DNA from: Alkalimonas delamerensis
Lineage (GTDB): Bacteria; Pseudomonadota; Gammaproteobacteria; Enterobacterales; Alteromonadaceae
DNA: 64,000 bases
Assembly (NCBI RefSeq): GCF_030717955.1
Contig: NZ_JAUZVY010000001.1
Coordinates: 372,001-436,000 of the forward strand
Direction of reading: 5' to 3'
Both the position numbers and the translations under genes were made by a program. Shown in pieces: positions 8,579-16,674 of this stretch. The notes below the pieces were generated by a model, which was not told where the DNA came from, searched no databases, and worked only from the letters and a program-made list of their open reading frames with translations. Numbering within the stretch: position 1 is the stretch's first letter; every line of letters starts with the position of its first letter.

Positions 8579-9169
8579 TTAAAAGCTAACTTTCGGAGCA
8601 GCCTGAATGGCCTGACTGTCTTCAAACTCCAGCAATTTGGCATCGGCACCATGGCCAAAGGTCGGCGCCAGCATCACCTGAGGGAAGCTTTGCTTGTAGC
8701 TGTTGTAGCTGGTGACCGCATCGTTAAACGCCTGGCGGGCAAAAGCAACCCGGTTTTCGGTGCTGGTTAGCTCTTCAGACAACTGCATCATATTCTGGTT
8801 GGCTTTTAAATCCGGATAGGCCTCCATCACCACATTCAAGCGGCTCATCGCTCCTTGCAGCATTGACTCGGCACCTGCCAGCTGGCTCATGGCTGCTGCA
8901 TCGCCCGGGTTGTTGGCGGCCACCTTCAAACCGGCTGCTGCGGCATTCCGTGCATTAATCACGGCCTCCAGAGTGTCGCGCTCATGCGCCATGTAGGCTT
9001 TGGCAGTTTCCACCAGATTGGGGATCAGATCGTAACGGCGCTTTAACTGCACTTCAATTTGGGCGAAGGCATTTTGGTAGCGGTTTTTGAGCTTTACCAG
9101 CGTATTGAAAATGCTGATGATAAAAAACAGCAGAATCAAAATGACGGCAAAAATGATTAAAGATGTCAT
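8579..9169 (-). CDS. LemA family protein
   Basis: A 196-residue LemA-type protein: one N-terminal membrane helix (residues 2-24, MTSLIIFAVILILLFFIISI) followed by a long helical domain. Family signatures are NRYQNAFAQIEVQLKRRYDL with IPNLVETAKAYM, then ENRVAFARQAFNDAVTSYN. It is the first gene of a two-gene operon with the M48 protease, separated by only 6 bases, so the two probably act together at the inner membrane. The biochemical function of LemA proteins is not settled. Confidence 0.94.
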   Translation of the reverse strand: MTSLIIFAVILILLFFIISIFNTLVKLKNRYQNAFAQIEVQLKRRYDLIPNLVETAKAYMAHERDTLEAVINARNAAAAGLKVAANNPGDAAAMSQLAGAESMLQGAMSRLNVVMEAYPDLKANQNMMQLSEELTSTENRVAFARQAFNDAVTSYNSYKQSFPQVMLAPTFGHGADAKLLEFEDSQAIQAAPKVSF

Positions 9170-9317
9170 GGAGTATCCTCGTCAACGACGCGACTTAAAA
9201 TGTGTATGGGTATAGTGTTAACTTTCCTTTAAACCTTTGTCCAGTCCTCATCGCGAGAAAGTCAGAAAAAAACGACAGTTGGCAGCAAGGACTGTGGCTA
9301 TTCCAAGTTCGATGGCA

Positions 9318-9326
9318 TGCTATACT
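9318..9326 (+). promoter_or_regulatory. extended -10 promoter of glpEG
   Basis: TGCTATACT is an extended -10 element (TGn plus TATACT) 30 bases before the glpE GTG. No good -35 is visible, as is usual for extended -10 promoters. Confidence 0.5.
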
Positions 9327-9355
9327 GCCGCCCAGCAACGAAAGGAGTGCATCAA

Positions 9356-9676
9356 GTGGACTTTAAACACATTTCAGTGCAGGAGACAGCCAGCCGCATG
9401 GCGGATTCTGCCGTGGTCATTGCCGATATCCGTGATGAGCAAAGTTATGCGGCAGGGCACATTGCAGGTGCCTGGCACCTGACCCAGGCCAGCCTTGCGA
9501 ACTTTATCGCCAAGCACGACAGCAGCACCCCGGTGGTGGTGGTTTGTTACCATGGCAACTCCAGTCAGGGAGCCGCACAGTATCTGGTGCAGCAAGGCTT
9601 TGCCGAGGTGTACAGCATGGACGGTGGCATGGCTTTGTGGCAGCAACAGCATCCGGTACAAAGCGGCCATGGTTAA
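9356..9676 (+). CDS. glpE: thiosulfate sulfurtransferase GlpE (rhodanese)
   Basis: A 106-residue single-domain rhodanese that transfers sulfane sulphur from thiosulfate to an acceptor such as cyanide or thioredoxin, in the cytoplasm. The active-site loop CYHGNSSQGAAQYL places the catalytic Cys at residue 64, nearly identical to the E. coli GlpE loop. The start is GTG at 9356, with AAAGGAG at a spacing of about 8 bases; upstream open frame lacks family similarity. Its stop overlaps the glpG start by 8 bases, the same glpE-glpG pairing as in E. coli but without glpR. Confidence 0.95.
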   Translation: MDFKHISVQETASRMADSAVVIADIRDEQSYAAGHIAGAWHLTQASLANFIAKHDSSTPVVVVCYHGNSSQGAAQYLVQQGFAEVYSMDGGMALWQQQHPVQSGHG

Positions 9677-10499
9677 ATTGGGCGAACTCAATTCGGTGCA
9701 GGCGGCGCGGCTGTTCGCCGATTACTGTGTCACCCAGGGCTGGTCGGTCCAAGCCGAAGCTGAAGGTCCGGACAGTGCGGCACTCTATGTCGATGAAGCT
9801 CAGCTGACCGAGGTCAGTCAGGCGCTGGAGTTATTTTTGCAAGAGCCGGGGCACAACCGTTACTACGAGGCTGCCTGGCAACGCAGTCAACTGGCCGAGG
9901 GCATGGGATCGCTCTGGACGGGTCTGGACGCCCGGGCCTTCAGTGGTCCAGTCACCTTGCTGGTGCTGGCGCTGGCGCTGCTGGTGTATGGCTGGCAGTT
10001 GCTCGCGCCAATGCAGGCGCTGTCAGCTTTGTGGATAGAGCCTCAGAGCACTGGTGTTAGCTTGAGTGGGCTTTGGCGCTGGTTCAGTCCGGCGCTGTTG
10101 CACTTTTCTTTGACCCATTTGGTGTTTAACCTGCTGTGGTGGTGGCTGCTGGCCGGTCAGTTGGAGCGGTGCCTGGGCAGCGTCCAGCTGCTGTCATTGG
10201 CATTGAGCAGTGCCTTGGTGGCGAATGTGGCGCAGTACCTGTTGGTTGGCCCTCATTTTGGTGGTTTATCGGGCGTGGTGTATGCGCTGTTTGGCTACTT
10301 TTGGTGGGCTGGCTGGTTGAACCCGGCACAGGGACTGCGGTTGGAAAAAGGGCTGATCATCTTTATGTTGGTCTGGCTGGTTCTGGGGTTCCTGGATGTG
10401 CTCTGGGTATCGATGGCCAATTGGGCCCACCTGGGGGGCTTGCTGGCCGGTTGCGGCTGGGCCTGGTTGCTGCGCCATCAACCAGGGCGCCCCGCCTGA
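9669..10499 (+). CDS. glpG: rhomboid intramembrane serine protease GlpG
   Basis: A 276-residue rhomboid protease of the inner membrane. It has a soluble N-terminal domain (about residues 1-85), then six transmembrane helices. HFSLTHLVFNLLWWW is the conserved helix 2, GLSGVVYALFGY contains the catalytic Ser201, and ANWAHLGGLLAG the catalytic His254; both fall at the same residue numbers as in E. coli GlpG when ATG 9669 is used, which supports that start. It overlaps glpE by 8 bases. Natural substrates are not indicated. Confidence 0.96.
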   Translation: MVKLGELNSVQAARLFADYCVTQGWSVQAEAEGPDSAALYVDEAQLTEVSQALELFLQEPGHNRYYEAAWQRSQLAEGMGSLWTGLDARAFSGPVTLLVLALALLVYGWQLLAPMQALSALWIEPQSTGVSLSGLWRWFSPALLHFSLTHLVFNLLWWWLLAGQLERCLGSVQLLSLALSSALVANVAQYLLVGPHFGGLSGVVYALFGYFWWAGWLNPAQGLRLEKGLIIFMLVWLVLGFLDVLWVSMANWAHLGGLLAGCGWAWLLRHQPGRPA

Positions 10500-10505
10500 A
10501 GTACC

Positions 10506-10919
10506 TTACTGGTAAAGGTACTTGGTAAAGATCACATCCTGAATCATGTCCTGGCCGGTCTCCCGCTTCAGCACCGCTTGCAACTCGTGCAGTACGGTTT
10601 GGCGGATTTCCTCCCGGCCGGTCAGAGACTTGATTCGGTCTTCGTGCTGTTGATTAAACACCCGGATGATGGTGTTGAGGATTTGTGGTTCATGGTATTC
10701 GATGTCATTTAAAAAACGTCGATCGGCGACCATGAGCTCCACCGTTACCCGAATGTAGCCAAGGGAACGCCGGCCCGAGGTCACGTAGTTGGTGACAATG
10801 TCCGGGTCAAAGCCGTAGTAAACAATATCTTGTTCAGTACGGTTGGCCGAGGCGGGGTTGCTTAGCAGCAAAGCAACCAGGACGGTGCTGATAAAAAAAA
10901 TACGGCTCAGTGTCATCAC
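10506..10919 (-). CDS. FliL-like secreted protein
   Basis: A 137-residue protein with a cleavable signal (residues 1-25, ending PASA). The mature part resembles the FliL flagellar basal-body family: YIRVTVELMVADRRFLNDIE, then PQILNTIIRVFNQQ and a late block of Leu, Arg and Glu rich helix ending with a strand VIFTKYLYQ. Classic FliL keeps an uncleaved membrane anchor and sits in a flagellar operon; here the gene stands alone, convergent to glpG and divergent from ubiC. It may be a FliL paralogue that modulates motility, but that is inference. Confidence 0.75.
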   Translation of the reverse strand: MMTLSRIFFISTVLVALLLSNPASANRTEQDIVYYGFDPDIVTNYVTSGRRSLGYIRVTVELMVADRRFLNDIEYHEPQILNTIIRVFNQQHEDRIKSLTGREEIRQTVLHELQAVLKRETGQDMIQDVIFTKYLYQ

Positions 10920-11028
10920 AGTTCAGGCTCTCTTAGGTTGCAGTCAACGCAGCTTAGCTCGATCATAGCAGTTTCTGCTATTTGTTCTATCGGCCAGAGG
11001 CAGAATTACTGAAATCTGTAACTGGAAT

Positions 11029-11037
11029 TGCTATCAT
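11029..11037 (+). promoter_or_regulatory. extended -10 promoter of ubiCA
   Basis: TGCTATCAT is an extended -10 element about 20 bases before the ubiC ATG at 11058. The -35 region is weak. Confidence 0.4.
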
Positions 11038-11057
11038 GCGCCGGTTTTCAGCCTGAA

Positions 11058-11597
11058 ATGAGTCTTATGCCTACCGAGACTGCAACTTACTTATTGAATG
11101 CCCACTGGCAAGCTGCCGCCAGTTATCGGTTGCCGACAGCGCAAAGCGACTGGTTGCTTGAAACCGACTCGCTGACGGCCCGGCTCAAAAGCCGTTGTCA
11201 GCACTTTCGGGTGCAGCTGTTGCATGAGCAGTTGTACCCGCTGCCGGCACAGTTGCATCAATGCCTGCCTGCAAGCGGCCCTGCTATGCTGCGGGAAGTG
11301 GTGCTGTGGTGCGATGAGGTGGCGGTGATTTATGCCCAAAGCTGGTTACCACAGCCTACCTTGCAGACTGTGGCGCCCTTGGCCCAGTTGGGGGAACAGC
11401 CGTTGGGTGAGTTCATTTTTCGCCATCCTGCGCTGGTACGGCAGCCGCTGCAATTGGCGCAGCTGGATAGCCGGCAGCTGGGCTTGGGCGACATCTGCCC
11501 GCCCGCTCCGTTGTGGGCGCGTCGCTCGGTGTTTCAGCTGGCAGAGCAGCCGCTGCTGGTGGCTGAGGTCTTTTTACCCGGAGTTTACCCTTTATGA
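11058..11597 (+). CDS. ubiC: chorismate pyruvate-lyase
   Basis: First committed enzyme of ubiquinone synthesis: converts chorismate to 4-hydroxybenzoate and pyruvate in the cytoplasm. About 179 residues from ATG 11058, with a second ATG at 11067, close to the usual 165-180. Family blocks are WLLETDSLTARLK near the N terminus, REVVLWCDEVAVIYAQSWLP in the middle, and GEFIFRHPALVRQPL, then LWARRSVFQL at the end. A TTG at 11028 in frame is less likely. It overlaps ubiA by 4 bases (ATGA), so the next pathway step is co-translated. Confidence 0.94.
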   Translation: MSLMPTETATYLLNAHWQAAASYRLPTAQSDWLLETDSLTARLKSRCQHFRVQLLHEQLYPLPAQLHQCLPASGPAMLREVVLWCDEVAVIYAQSWLPQPTLQTVAPLAQLGEQPLGEFIFRHPALVRQPLQLAQLDSRQLGLGDICPPAPLWARRSVFQLAEQPLLVAEVFLPGVYPL

Positions 11598-12463
11598 GTT
11601 GGCAGCTGCGCTGGTCGCATTGGCCCTGGTACCGCCAATTGATGCGGCTGGATAAACCCATCGGCATCTATTTGTTGTTGTGGCCCACCTGGTGGGCGTT
11701 GTGGCTGGCAGCCGACGGTGTGCCTCCCTGGTCTTTGTGGTTGGTGTTTACCCTCGGGGTGGTGTTGATGCGCTCGGCTGGTTGTGTGATCAACGATTAT
11801 GCCGATCGCAACTTTGATGGCGCGGTAAGCCGGACCCAGCAACGCCCTCTGGCAGCTGGCAAGGTCTCGGCAGCCGAAGCCTTGCAGCTTTTTGGGTGCT
11901 TGTTATTGCTGGCGGCATCCTTGCTGCTGTTTTTAAACTGGCAAACCGCGCTCCTGTCGTTAGGCGCGGTGGCACTGGCGGCACTGTATCCCTTTATGAA
12001 GCGTTACACCCATTTGCCGCAGTTGGTACTTGGCGCAGCTTTTAGCTGGGGAATGCCGATGGCCTTTATGGCGATCCAGTTGCAGCTGCCGGTGGTCGTT
12101 TGGTGGTTGTATCTGGCCAACCTGTGCTGGACAGTGGCCTACGATACGTATTACGCCATGGTCGATCAGCCGGATGATGAACGGGTCGGCATTAAATCGA
12201 CCGCCATTTTATTTGGCCGTTTCGGCTTTGCCGCCGTGCTACTGCTGCAGGGGCTGACACTGCTGCTGCTTTGGTATGTTGGTGTGCTGGCGCAGCTTGG
12301 ACTTTGGTATCAGCTGGCGCTGCTGCTTTGCCTGCCGTTGTTTGGTTACCAGTTTTGGCTGGCCCGACAAAACCTGCAAGGCTGTTTTCAGGCCTTTTTG
12401 CACAACCATTACGTGGGCTTGTTGATTTTTATCGGCCTGGCACTGGATTTGCTGCTGAGCTAA
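11594..12463 (+). CDS. ubiA: 4-hydroxybenzoate octaprenyltransferase
   Basis: Inner-membrane prenyltransferase that joins the polyprenyl tail to 4-hydroxybenzoate, the second step of ubiquinone synthesis. 289 residues with about eight or nine hydrophobic helices. The first Asp-rich motif is NDYADRNFD at residues 67-75 and the second is YDTYYAMVDQPDDE near residue 185; MRLDKPIGIYLLLWPTWWAL is the standard N-terminal block. It overlaps ubiC by 4 bases upstream and shares its last 4 bases with the convergent oxygenase gene. Confidence 0.97.
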   Translation: MSWQLRWSHWPWYRQLMRLDKPIGIYLLLWPTWWALWLAADGVPPWSLWLVFTLGVVLMRSAGCVINDYADRNFDGAVSRTQQRPLAAGKVSAAEALQLFGCLLLLAASLLLFLNWQTALLSLGAVALAALYPFMKRYTHLPQLVLGAAFSWGMPMAFMAIQLQLPVVVWWLYLANLCWTVAYDTYYAMVDQPDDERVGIKSTAILFGRFGFAAVLLLQGLTLLLLWYVGVLAQLGLWYQLALLLCLPLFGYQFWLARQNLQGCFQAFLHNHYVGLLIFIGLALDLLLS

Positions 12464-13086
12464 AGCGGCAGCTCATCACGGCGGAACCAGCCGGCAATGC
12501 TGTATCTGTCCTGCTGCGTCGGGGTGACTTCGTGTGGGTAGCGGCTGCTTTCAAATAAAATCAGCGTGCCAGCGCGTGGCGGTAAACGCAGCCACTCGGT
12601 GTCGCCTCGGTAGACCACCAGCTCGCCTCCCTGGTGCACATCATTCAAATAACAGACGCTGGTCACCCGTCGGCTGGCTTGTTGATGAAAGGCGTCCAAA
12701 TGAGTGCGGTAAAAATCGCCGGGCTGATAATGCGCAAAGTGGCATTCGTAACCGGTTAGTCCAAGGAAAAAGTGACGGTTTAGCTGTGCCAGAATGGCAT
12801 TAAGTGCCAGCATGTAGTGTTGTTGGGGCAGGCTGGTGCCATTGAGCCAGCAGGTTTTATCGCGCCGAATCGACCGGGCATGTTGCCGTTGCTGACCTCG
12901 GCCTATGGCTGCGGGTGTCAGCTCTGCTTGCGCCTTAACTTCATGCAATAAGCGGTCGGTTAAATCCGCCGCCAGGTAATTGGGCAACACAACCAACCCG
13001 TCCTGCTCAAAGGCAGTTAGCCAGCCGGGCTGTTGTTCGCTGGCAGGTGTAGGCTGGGGTAAAAGGTTTTCGGCTGCGTCCATCAT
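12460..13086 (-). CDS. 2-oxoglutarate/Fe(II)-dependent dioxygenase
   Basis: A 208-residue soluble dioxygenase of the prolyl-hydroxylase (P4Hc) type. The iron-binding triad is visible as HLD in FYRTHLDAFH and the distal His in FESSRYPHEVTP, and the Arg that binds 2-oxoglutarate follows in DRYSIAGWFR. VCYLNDVHQGGELVVY is the typical core. Such enzymes hydroxylate protein or small-molecule substrates; the substrate here is unknown. Its stop codon overlaps that of ubiA by 4 bases on the opposite strand. Confidence 0.92.
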   Translation of the reverse strand: MMDAAENLLPQPTPASEQQPGWLTAFEQDGLVVLPNYLAADLTDRLLHEVKAQAELTPAAIGRGQQRQHARSIRRDKTCWLNGTSLPQQHYMLALNAILAQLNRHFFLGLTGYECHFAHYQPGDFYRTHLDAFHQQASRRVTSVCYLNDVHQGGELVVYRGDTEWLRLPPRAGTLILFESSRYPHEVTPTQQDRYSIAGWFRRDELPL

Positions 13087-13243
13087 AAGGCCACCTGAGT
13101 ATCAGAGCCGACCTTATACGCCGCTGCTGCAGCGCTGTCTAACAAATAAAATTTGTGCTGAAGATAAAGAACCTTTCTGATTGAGCCAAAGTGGTCTGGT
13201 GGACGTATTGTGCAAAGTTGATGGCTAGCAACCGGAGAATCCT

Positions 13244-13831
13244 ATGCGTCTTGCCGCACCACTTTTTATCGCTTTGCTGCTACTTGGCTGCAGCCGCTCT
13301 GTGCTGGATTATCAAGCCGAGCAGCCTGAGCTGCGATTGGACCAGTTTTTTACCGGTACCGGTCGGGCCTATGGGGTGCTGCAAGATTGGCGAGGCCGGC
13401 AAAGTTTGCGCTTTCATGCCGATTTATGTGGTGTCTGGCAGCAAAATCAGGGCGATTTGTACGAGGTTTTTTATTTCAGCGACGGTCGGGTTGATTACCG
13501 GCACTGGCAACTGCAATTGCATGCCGATGGCCGGGTGACCGGGCAGGCGCACGATGTGCTGGGCGAGGCCAGCGGTCAACTGGCTGGCAATGCCTTGTAT
13601 TGGGAGTACCGACTGGCGATCCCTTACCGGGGGGACAGCCTGGCGGTCAGTGTCAAAGACTGGATGTACCTGGTCACGCCAGAGCAAATTATCAACCGAA
13701 CCAGCTTGCACAAATTTGGACTCAAGGTCGCCGATCTGACAATGTCGTTGCAGCAGGTCGATACCAGCGCCGATTGCACGCCACTGCGTTTGCAGCTGGA
13801 ACAACTGGCAGCGGATGCCGAACCCGCTTAA
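13244..13831 (+). CDS. DUF3833 family lipoprotein
   Basis: A 195-residue protein with a lipoprotein signal (LLLGC, lipidated Cys at residue 16). The mature part matches the DUF3833 family in its conserved blocks: LDQFFTGTGRAYGVLQDWRG, LYEVFYFSDGRVDYRHW, then a Gly/Ala segment GEASGQLAGNALYW and VKDWMYLVTPEQIINRTSL. It is predicted to form a beta-rich periplasmic fold. Function unknown. Its last 4 bases overlap the end of the convergent DUF2721 gene. Confidence 0.88.
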   Translation: MRLAAPLFIALLLLGCSRSVLDYQAEQPELRLDQFFTGTGRAYGVLQDWRGRQSLRFHADLCGVWQQNQGDLYEVFYFSDGRVDYRHWQLQLHADGRVTGQAHDVLGEASGQLAGNALYWEYRLAIPYRGDSLAVSVKDWMYLVTPEQIINRTSLHKFGLKVADLTMSLQQVDTSADCTPLRLQLEQLAADAEPA

Positions 13832-14223
13832 GGTTCGGTTCTGTCCTGCATGGACTCGAGCTCAATGTGAATGGCATCGCAGGAAATCTGAATTTCATAC
13901 AGCGACAAAGCCAGACTCACCAACAATGCAATCAAGCTGGCGGCGAAGGTAAGCTGACCCGCCAGCTCCCAGGCCATAAACAAACAAAACATCGACAGGG
14001 TACAGAGCAAAAAGCTCAATACCCCGTAGGCCTGCATAGCACGTATCAGCCCAATCCGTTTCTTCAGGTTGGCAATTTGTCGCAGCACCAGCTGCCGTAC
14101 TTTTTCCCCTTCGCGTTCGTTCAGCTCTCGGATCAATTGGGCCAGCACCAAAAAGCGGTTGGTGTAAGCCAACAGCAGCAAAGATATAGCCGGAAACAAC
14201 AGTGCTGGTGTGGTTAAAGTCAT
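13828..14223 (-). CDS. DUF2721 family membrane protein
   Basis: A 131-residue inner-membrane protein of the DUF2721 family. One hydrophobic segment opens the protein (ALLFPAISLLLLAYTNRFLV), followed by a charged amphipathic stretch (LIRELNEREGEKVRQLVLRQ) and two close helices near residues 65-115 (GVLSFLLCTLSMFCLFMAW and LIALLVSLALSLYEIQIS). No catalytic residues are recognisable and the family has no known function. Confidence 0.88.
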   Translation of the reverse strand: MTLTTPALLFPAISLLLLAYTNRFLVLAQLIRELNEREGEKVRQLVLRQIANLKKRIGLIRAMQAYGVLSFLLCTLSMFCLFMAWELAGQLTFAASLIALLVSLALSLYEIQISCDAIHIELESMQDRTEP

Positions 14224-14376
14224 GGTGTTTCTCCAATTCGGATGAATTCGCTTATTTGAGCTGAAAGGATTACACTTAGTCGGAATTCGTGAGAAAAGTC
14301 AACCTGCCAACGGGTGCTGCCTGGCTCCGGCAAGCGGGTTCGTAGTAACAACATCAAAAAGGCATCGTGGTTTGAT

Positions 14377-15741
14377 ATGGCAACAAAACAAAAACAACAA
14401 CCTGCAGTGCAGCCAGACACAAAACTCGAAACTCTGATCGAGACCATGCATCAGGAGCTGGGAACTCTGGTTACCGGCTTTTCCGAACAGTTGCTTGCCA
14501 CCCAGCAGCAGCAATTGCAACAGCTAAGCCAGCAATTGGTACAGAGTGCGCAGCAGCAATGGCAGCAGCGCCTGATTGAGCAGGAGCAAGCCTATCAAAA
14601 GCTGTTCAAAGACTGGCAGCAGGCAAAGCAGCAGCTGGATATGGCGATTCCGGAAGATCCGGCCCAGTTAGAGAGCCTGAAGAAATCGCAACAGCAACTG
14701 GACCAGGCCATCAGTCAAAAAAAGCAGTTGGAGCAGGACGTCAAAAATTTGCAGCAACAGCTCACTGCACAGCAGGAACAGCAGCAAAAAGCATTGACTG
14801 AGCAACAACAGCTGGCCAGCAAATTGGAACAGCAATTAACCGAAGCTAAAAGCGCCAGCCAGCAGCAACAACAAGCCGGCGATAAAAAATTGCAGCAGCA
14901 ACTGCAACAGTTGCAGCGTGAACTGGAAGAGTTGAAGCATCAGCAGGTCGCTGAAAAAGCTCAACTGCAACACAGTAAAGAAGACGAAAAGGCGCTGCGT
15001 CAGCAGCTGGCTGCGGAGAAAAAGTCGCGGCAGCAAGCGGAGGCCGCTCTGGCTGAGCAAGAAAAGCAACAGCAAAAAAATCAGCAGCAGCTGGACGAGC
15101 AGCAGAAAAAAGCGCAAGCGCAACTGAAAAGTCTGCAAGACAAGTTGCAACCGGTCGAGCAAGAACTGATTGAGCTGAAAAAGCAGCATCAGGCATTGCA
15201 ACAAGAACACCAGCAGTTGCAGCAACAACAACAGCAGCAGGCTGAAGCACAAAAAGAAAAACTGCAGGCCCTGGCCAAGGTGCAGCAAGAGTTGCAGGAT
15301 GAAAAATCACAGCATCAGGCTGCCCAGCAGCAAGTAACGGAGCTGCAAACCCGGTTGGAACAACGTGATGCCGAACAAAAATCGCTGCGGCAACAAGTGG
15401 CGAATGCCCAGGCGTTGGAGCAGGATTTGCAACAGGCGCAACAGCAGAGTGAGCAACTCCAGCAGCAAGTGCAGCAACAACAACAAGAAAGCGACGAGCT
15501 GCAACAGCGTTTTCAAAAAGCCAAAGAGCAACTGCAGCATGCGCAGCAGCGCCTGGAAGCCCACGAGCAGAAACAACTGCAACAATCCGATGCCTCGCGC
15601 GAGACCATTCGTGAGCTTCGGCAAGAGTTGGCGCAGGTGCAGCAAAGTCAGCAAGAGCAGCTCAGCACTTTGCAAGAGCAGCTGCTGGAATACAAATTAA
15701 AATTTGAGTACGCCCAAAAACAATTGCAGCAGCATGCCTGA
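14377..15741 (+). CDS. glutamine-rich long coiled-coil protein
   Basis: A 454-residue protein made almost entirely of predicted coiled coil from about residue 30 to the end, extremely rich in Gln with Leu, Ala, Glu and Lys at heptad spacing. The ATG at 14377 gives MATKQKQQPAVQ; the frame is open upstream but without a better start. No signal peptide, membrane helix, ATPase motif or catalytic signature is visible. The coding strand is a dense mix of CAG and CAA codons, but not a tandem repeat at DNA level. Superficial resemblance to SMC or KfrA-type coiled coils is compositional. It is followed 12 bases later by a DUF2007 gene. Function unknown; a structural or scaffolding role is a guess. Confidence 0.85.
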   Translation: MATKQKQQPAVQPDTKLETLIETMHQELGTLVTGFSEQLLATQQQQLQQLSQQLVQSAQQQWQQRLIEQEQAYQKLFKDWQQAKQQLDMAIPEDPAQLESLKKSQQQLDQAISQKKQLEQDVKNLQQQLTAQQEQQQKALTEQQQLASKLEQQLTEAKSASQQQQQAGDKKLQQQLQQLQRELEELKHQQVAEKAQLQHSKEDEKALRQQLAAEKKSRQQAEAALAEQEKQQQKNQQQLDEQQKKAQAQLKSLQDKLQPVEQELIELKKQHQALQQEHQQLQQQQQQQAEAQKEKLQALAKVQQELQDEKSQHQAAQQQVTELQTRLEQRDAEQKSLRQQVANAQALEQDLQQAQQQSEQLQQQVQQQQQESDELQQRFQKAKEQLQHAQQRLEAHEQKQLQQSDASRETIRELRQELAQVQQSQQEQLSTLQEQLLEYKLKFEYAQKQLQQHA

Positions 15742-15752
15742 GCAGGTACTTG

Positions 15753-16073
15753 ATGCGTGAGTCAGACTGGCAATTGGTGTATCATGCCGCCTCAGAATTT
15801 GAAGCGGCTTTGATGGTTGGTTTGTTGCAAACCCATGGCATCGAAGCATGGTATCAGGGCCAGCTGTTGTTGGGGGCTCTGGGGGAGTTGCCGCCAACCG
15901 ATGTTGCGGTTGGCCTTTGGGTGAGCCCCCGTCATCATCAGCAGGCGCTGACCATTCTTGAGCAGACCCGAACCTCAACTGGCAGTGAATGGCAGTGCGG
16001 TTGCGGTGAAATCAATGCGCCAGAGTTCGAGCTGTGCTGGGCTTGTGGCAAGGAACAGAATGAAACCAACTAA
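15753..16073 (+). CDS. DUF2007 protein with C-terminal zinc ribbon
   Basis: A 106-residue protein. The first 70 residues match the DUF2007 putative signal-transducing domain (WQLVYHAASEFEAALMVGLL, then HGIEAWYQG and VGLWVSPRHHQQAL). The tail has a short rubredoxin-like zinc ribbon with CGCGEINAPEFELCWACG, giving two Cys pairs. ATG 15753 is preferred over TTG 15750. Its 3' end overlaps the DUF416 gene by 14 bases, so they are likely coupled. Confidence 0.87.
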   Translation: MRESDWQLVYHAASEFEAALMVGLLQTHGIEAWYQGQLLLGALGELPPTDVAVGLWVSPRHHQQALTILEQTRTSTGSEWQCGCGEINAPEFELCWACGKEQNETN

Positions 16074-16674
16074 TTTTCAACGTCTGCGGGAGCTGAACCT
16101 TTATCAGCAAGTCGCAGTGGCGGCCACCCTGATGGAGCGGATGCTGCCCAACTACCAGTTATTCAGTCAGGTGATGAACTATGGCGATGCCAGTTTGTTG
16201 CGTCATACGCTGGATCTGGTTTGGGAGTGGCTGGCGGTCAAAAAAGCCAAAATTAACTTCAGCCGTCTGGCCGATGAGCTGGCTGAAGTCACCCCCGAAA
16301 TTAATCACTTTGATTGCTTTGGGGTCTACCCGGCGGTCGATACAGCGACGGCATTGGACGCCCTGCTCAACGGCATTGAACAGCGCGATGGTGCTGAGCT
16401 GGTCAATGTGGCTAAAATCTCCCAGGCTTCGGTGGCGCGGCTGATTGAGTACGAATCCGCTGAGCTGGATATCACCAGCGAAGCCGAGTTAAAGCAGCAT
16501 GTCCGTAAACATCCCTTGATGCAGTATGAAATGGATTGCCTGGCCGAGTTGCTTGAGCAAGTGAGTGCCGTGCGCCAATTTGATTGGGCGCAAGTCAAGC
16601 TGCTGCAACAGTGGGTGGCGGAGCAAGGCGTCAGTAACCTGGGGATGGAGCTGGCTGGCGAGGAGCAGGCATGA
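16060..16674 (+). CDS. YjaG family protein (DUF416)
   Basis: A 204-residue soluble, largely helical protein of the DUF416/YjaG family. Conserved features visible are NYQLFSQVMNYGDASLLRH near the N terminus, ITPEIN-like EVTPEINHFDCFGVYPAVD in the middle, and HPLMQYEMDCLAELLE near the C terminus. The ATG at 16060 lies inside the preceding gene (14-base overlap). It ends overlapping the rlmB start by 4 bases. Function of the family is unknown. Confidence 0.9.
   Translation: MKPTNFQRLRELNLYQQVAVAATLMERMLPNYQLFSQVMNYGDASLLRHTLDLVWEWLAVKKAKINFSRLADELAEVTPEINHFDCFGVYPAVDTATALDALLNGIEQRDGAELVNVAKISQASVARLIEYESAELDITSEAELKQHVRKHPLMQYEMDCLAELLEQVSAVRQFDWAQVKLLQQWVAEQGVSNLGMELAGEEQA

Noticed and set aside
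13600..14217. 205-residue plus-strand frame
   Set aside because: It runs across the convergent ends of the DUF3833 and DUF2721 genes in other frames and has low-complexity Gln content.
14836..15675. Long Leu- and Ala-rich frames on the minus strand
   Set aside because: They are mirror images of the CAG/CAA-rich coiled-coil gene (CTG and TTG codons read as Leu); no ribosome sites or family similarity.
14377..15741. Trinucleotide tandem repeat or CRISPR-like array
   Set aside because: CAG/CAA runs are short and irregular, without fixed repeat and spacer lengths; they encode Gln in an open frame.
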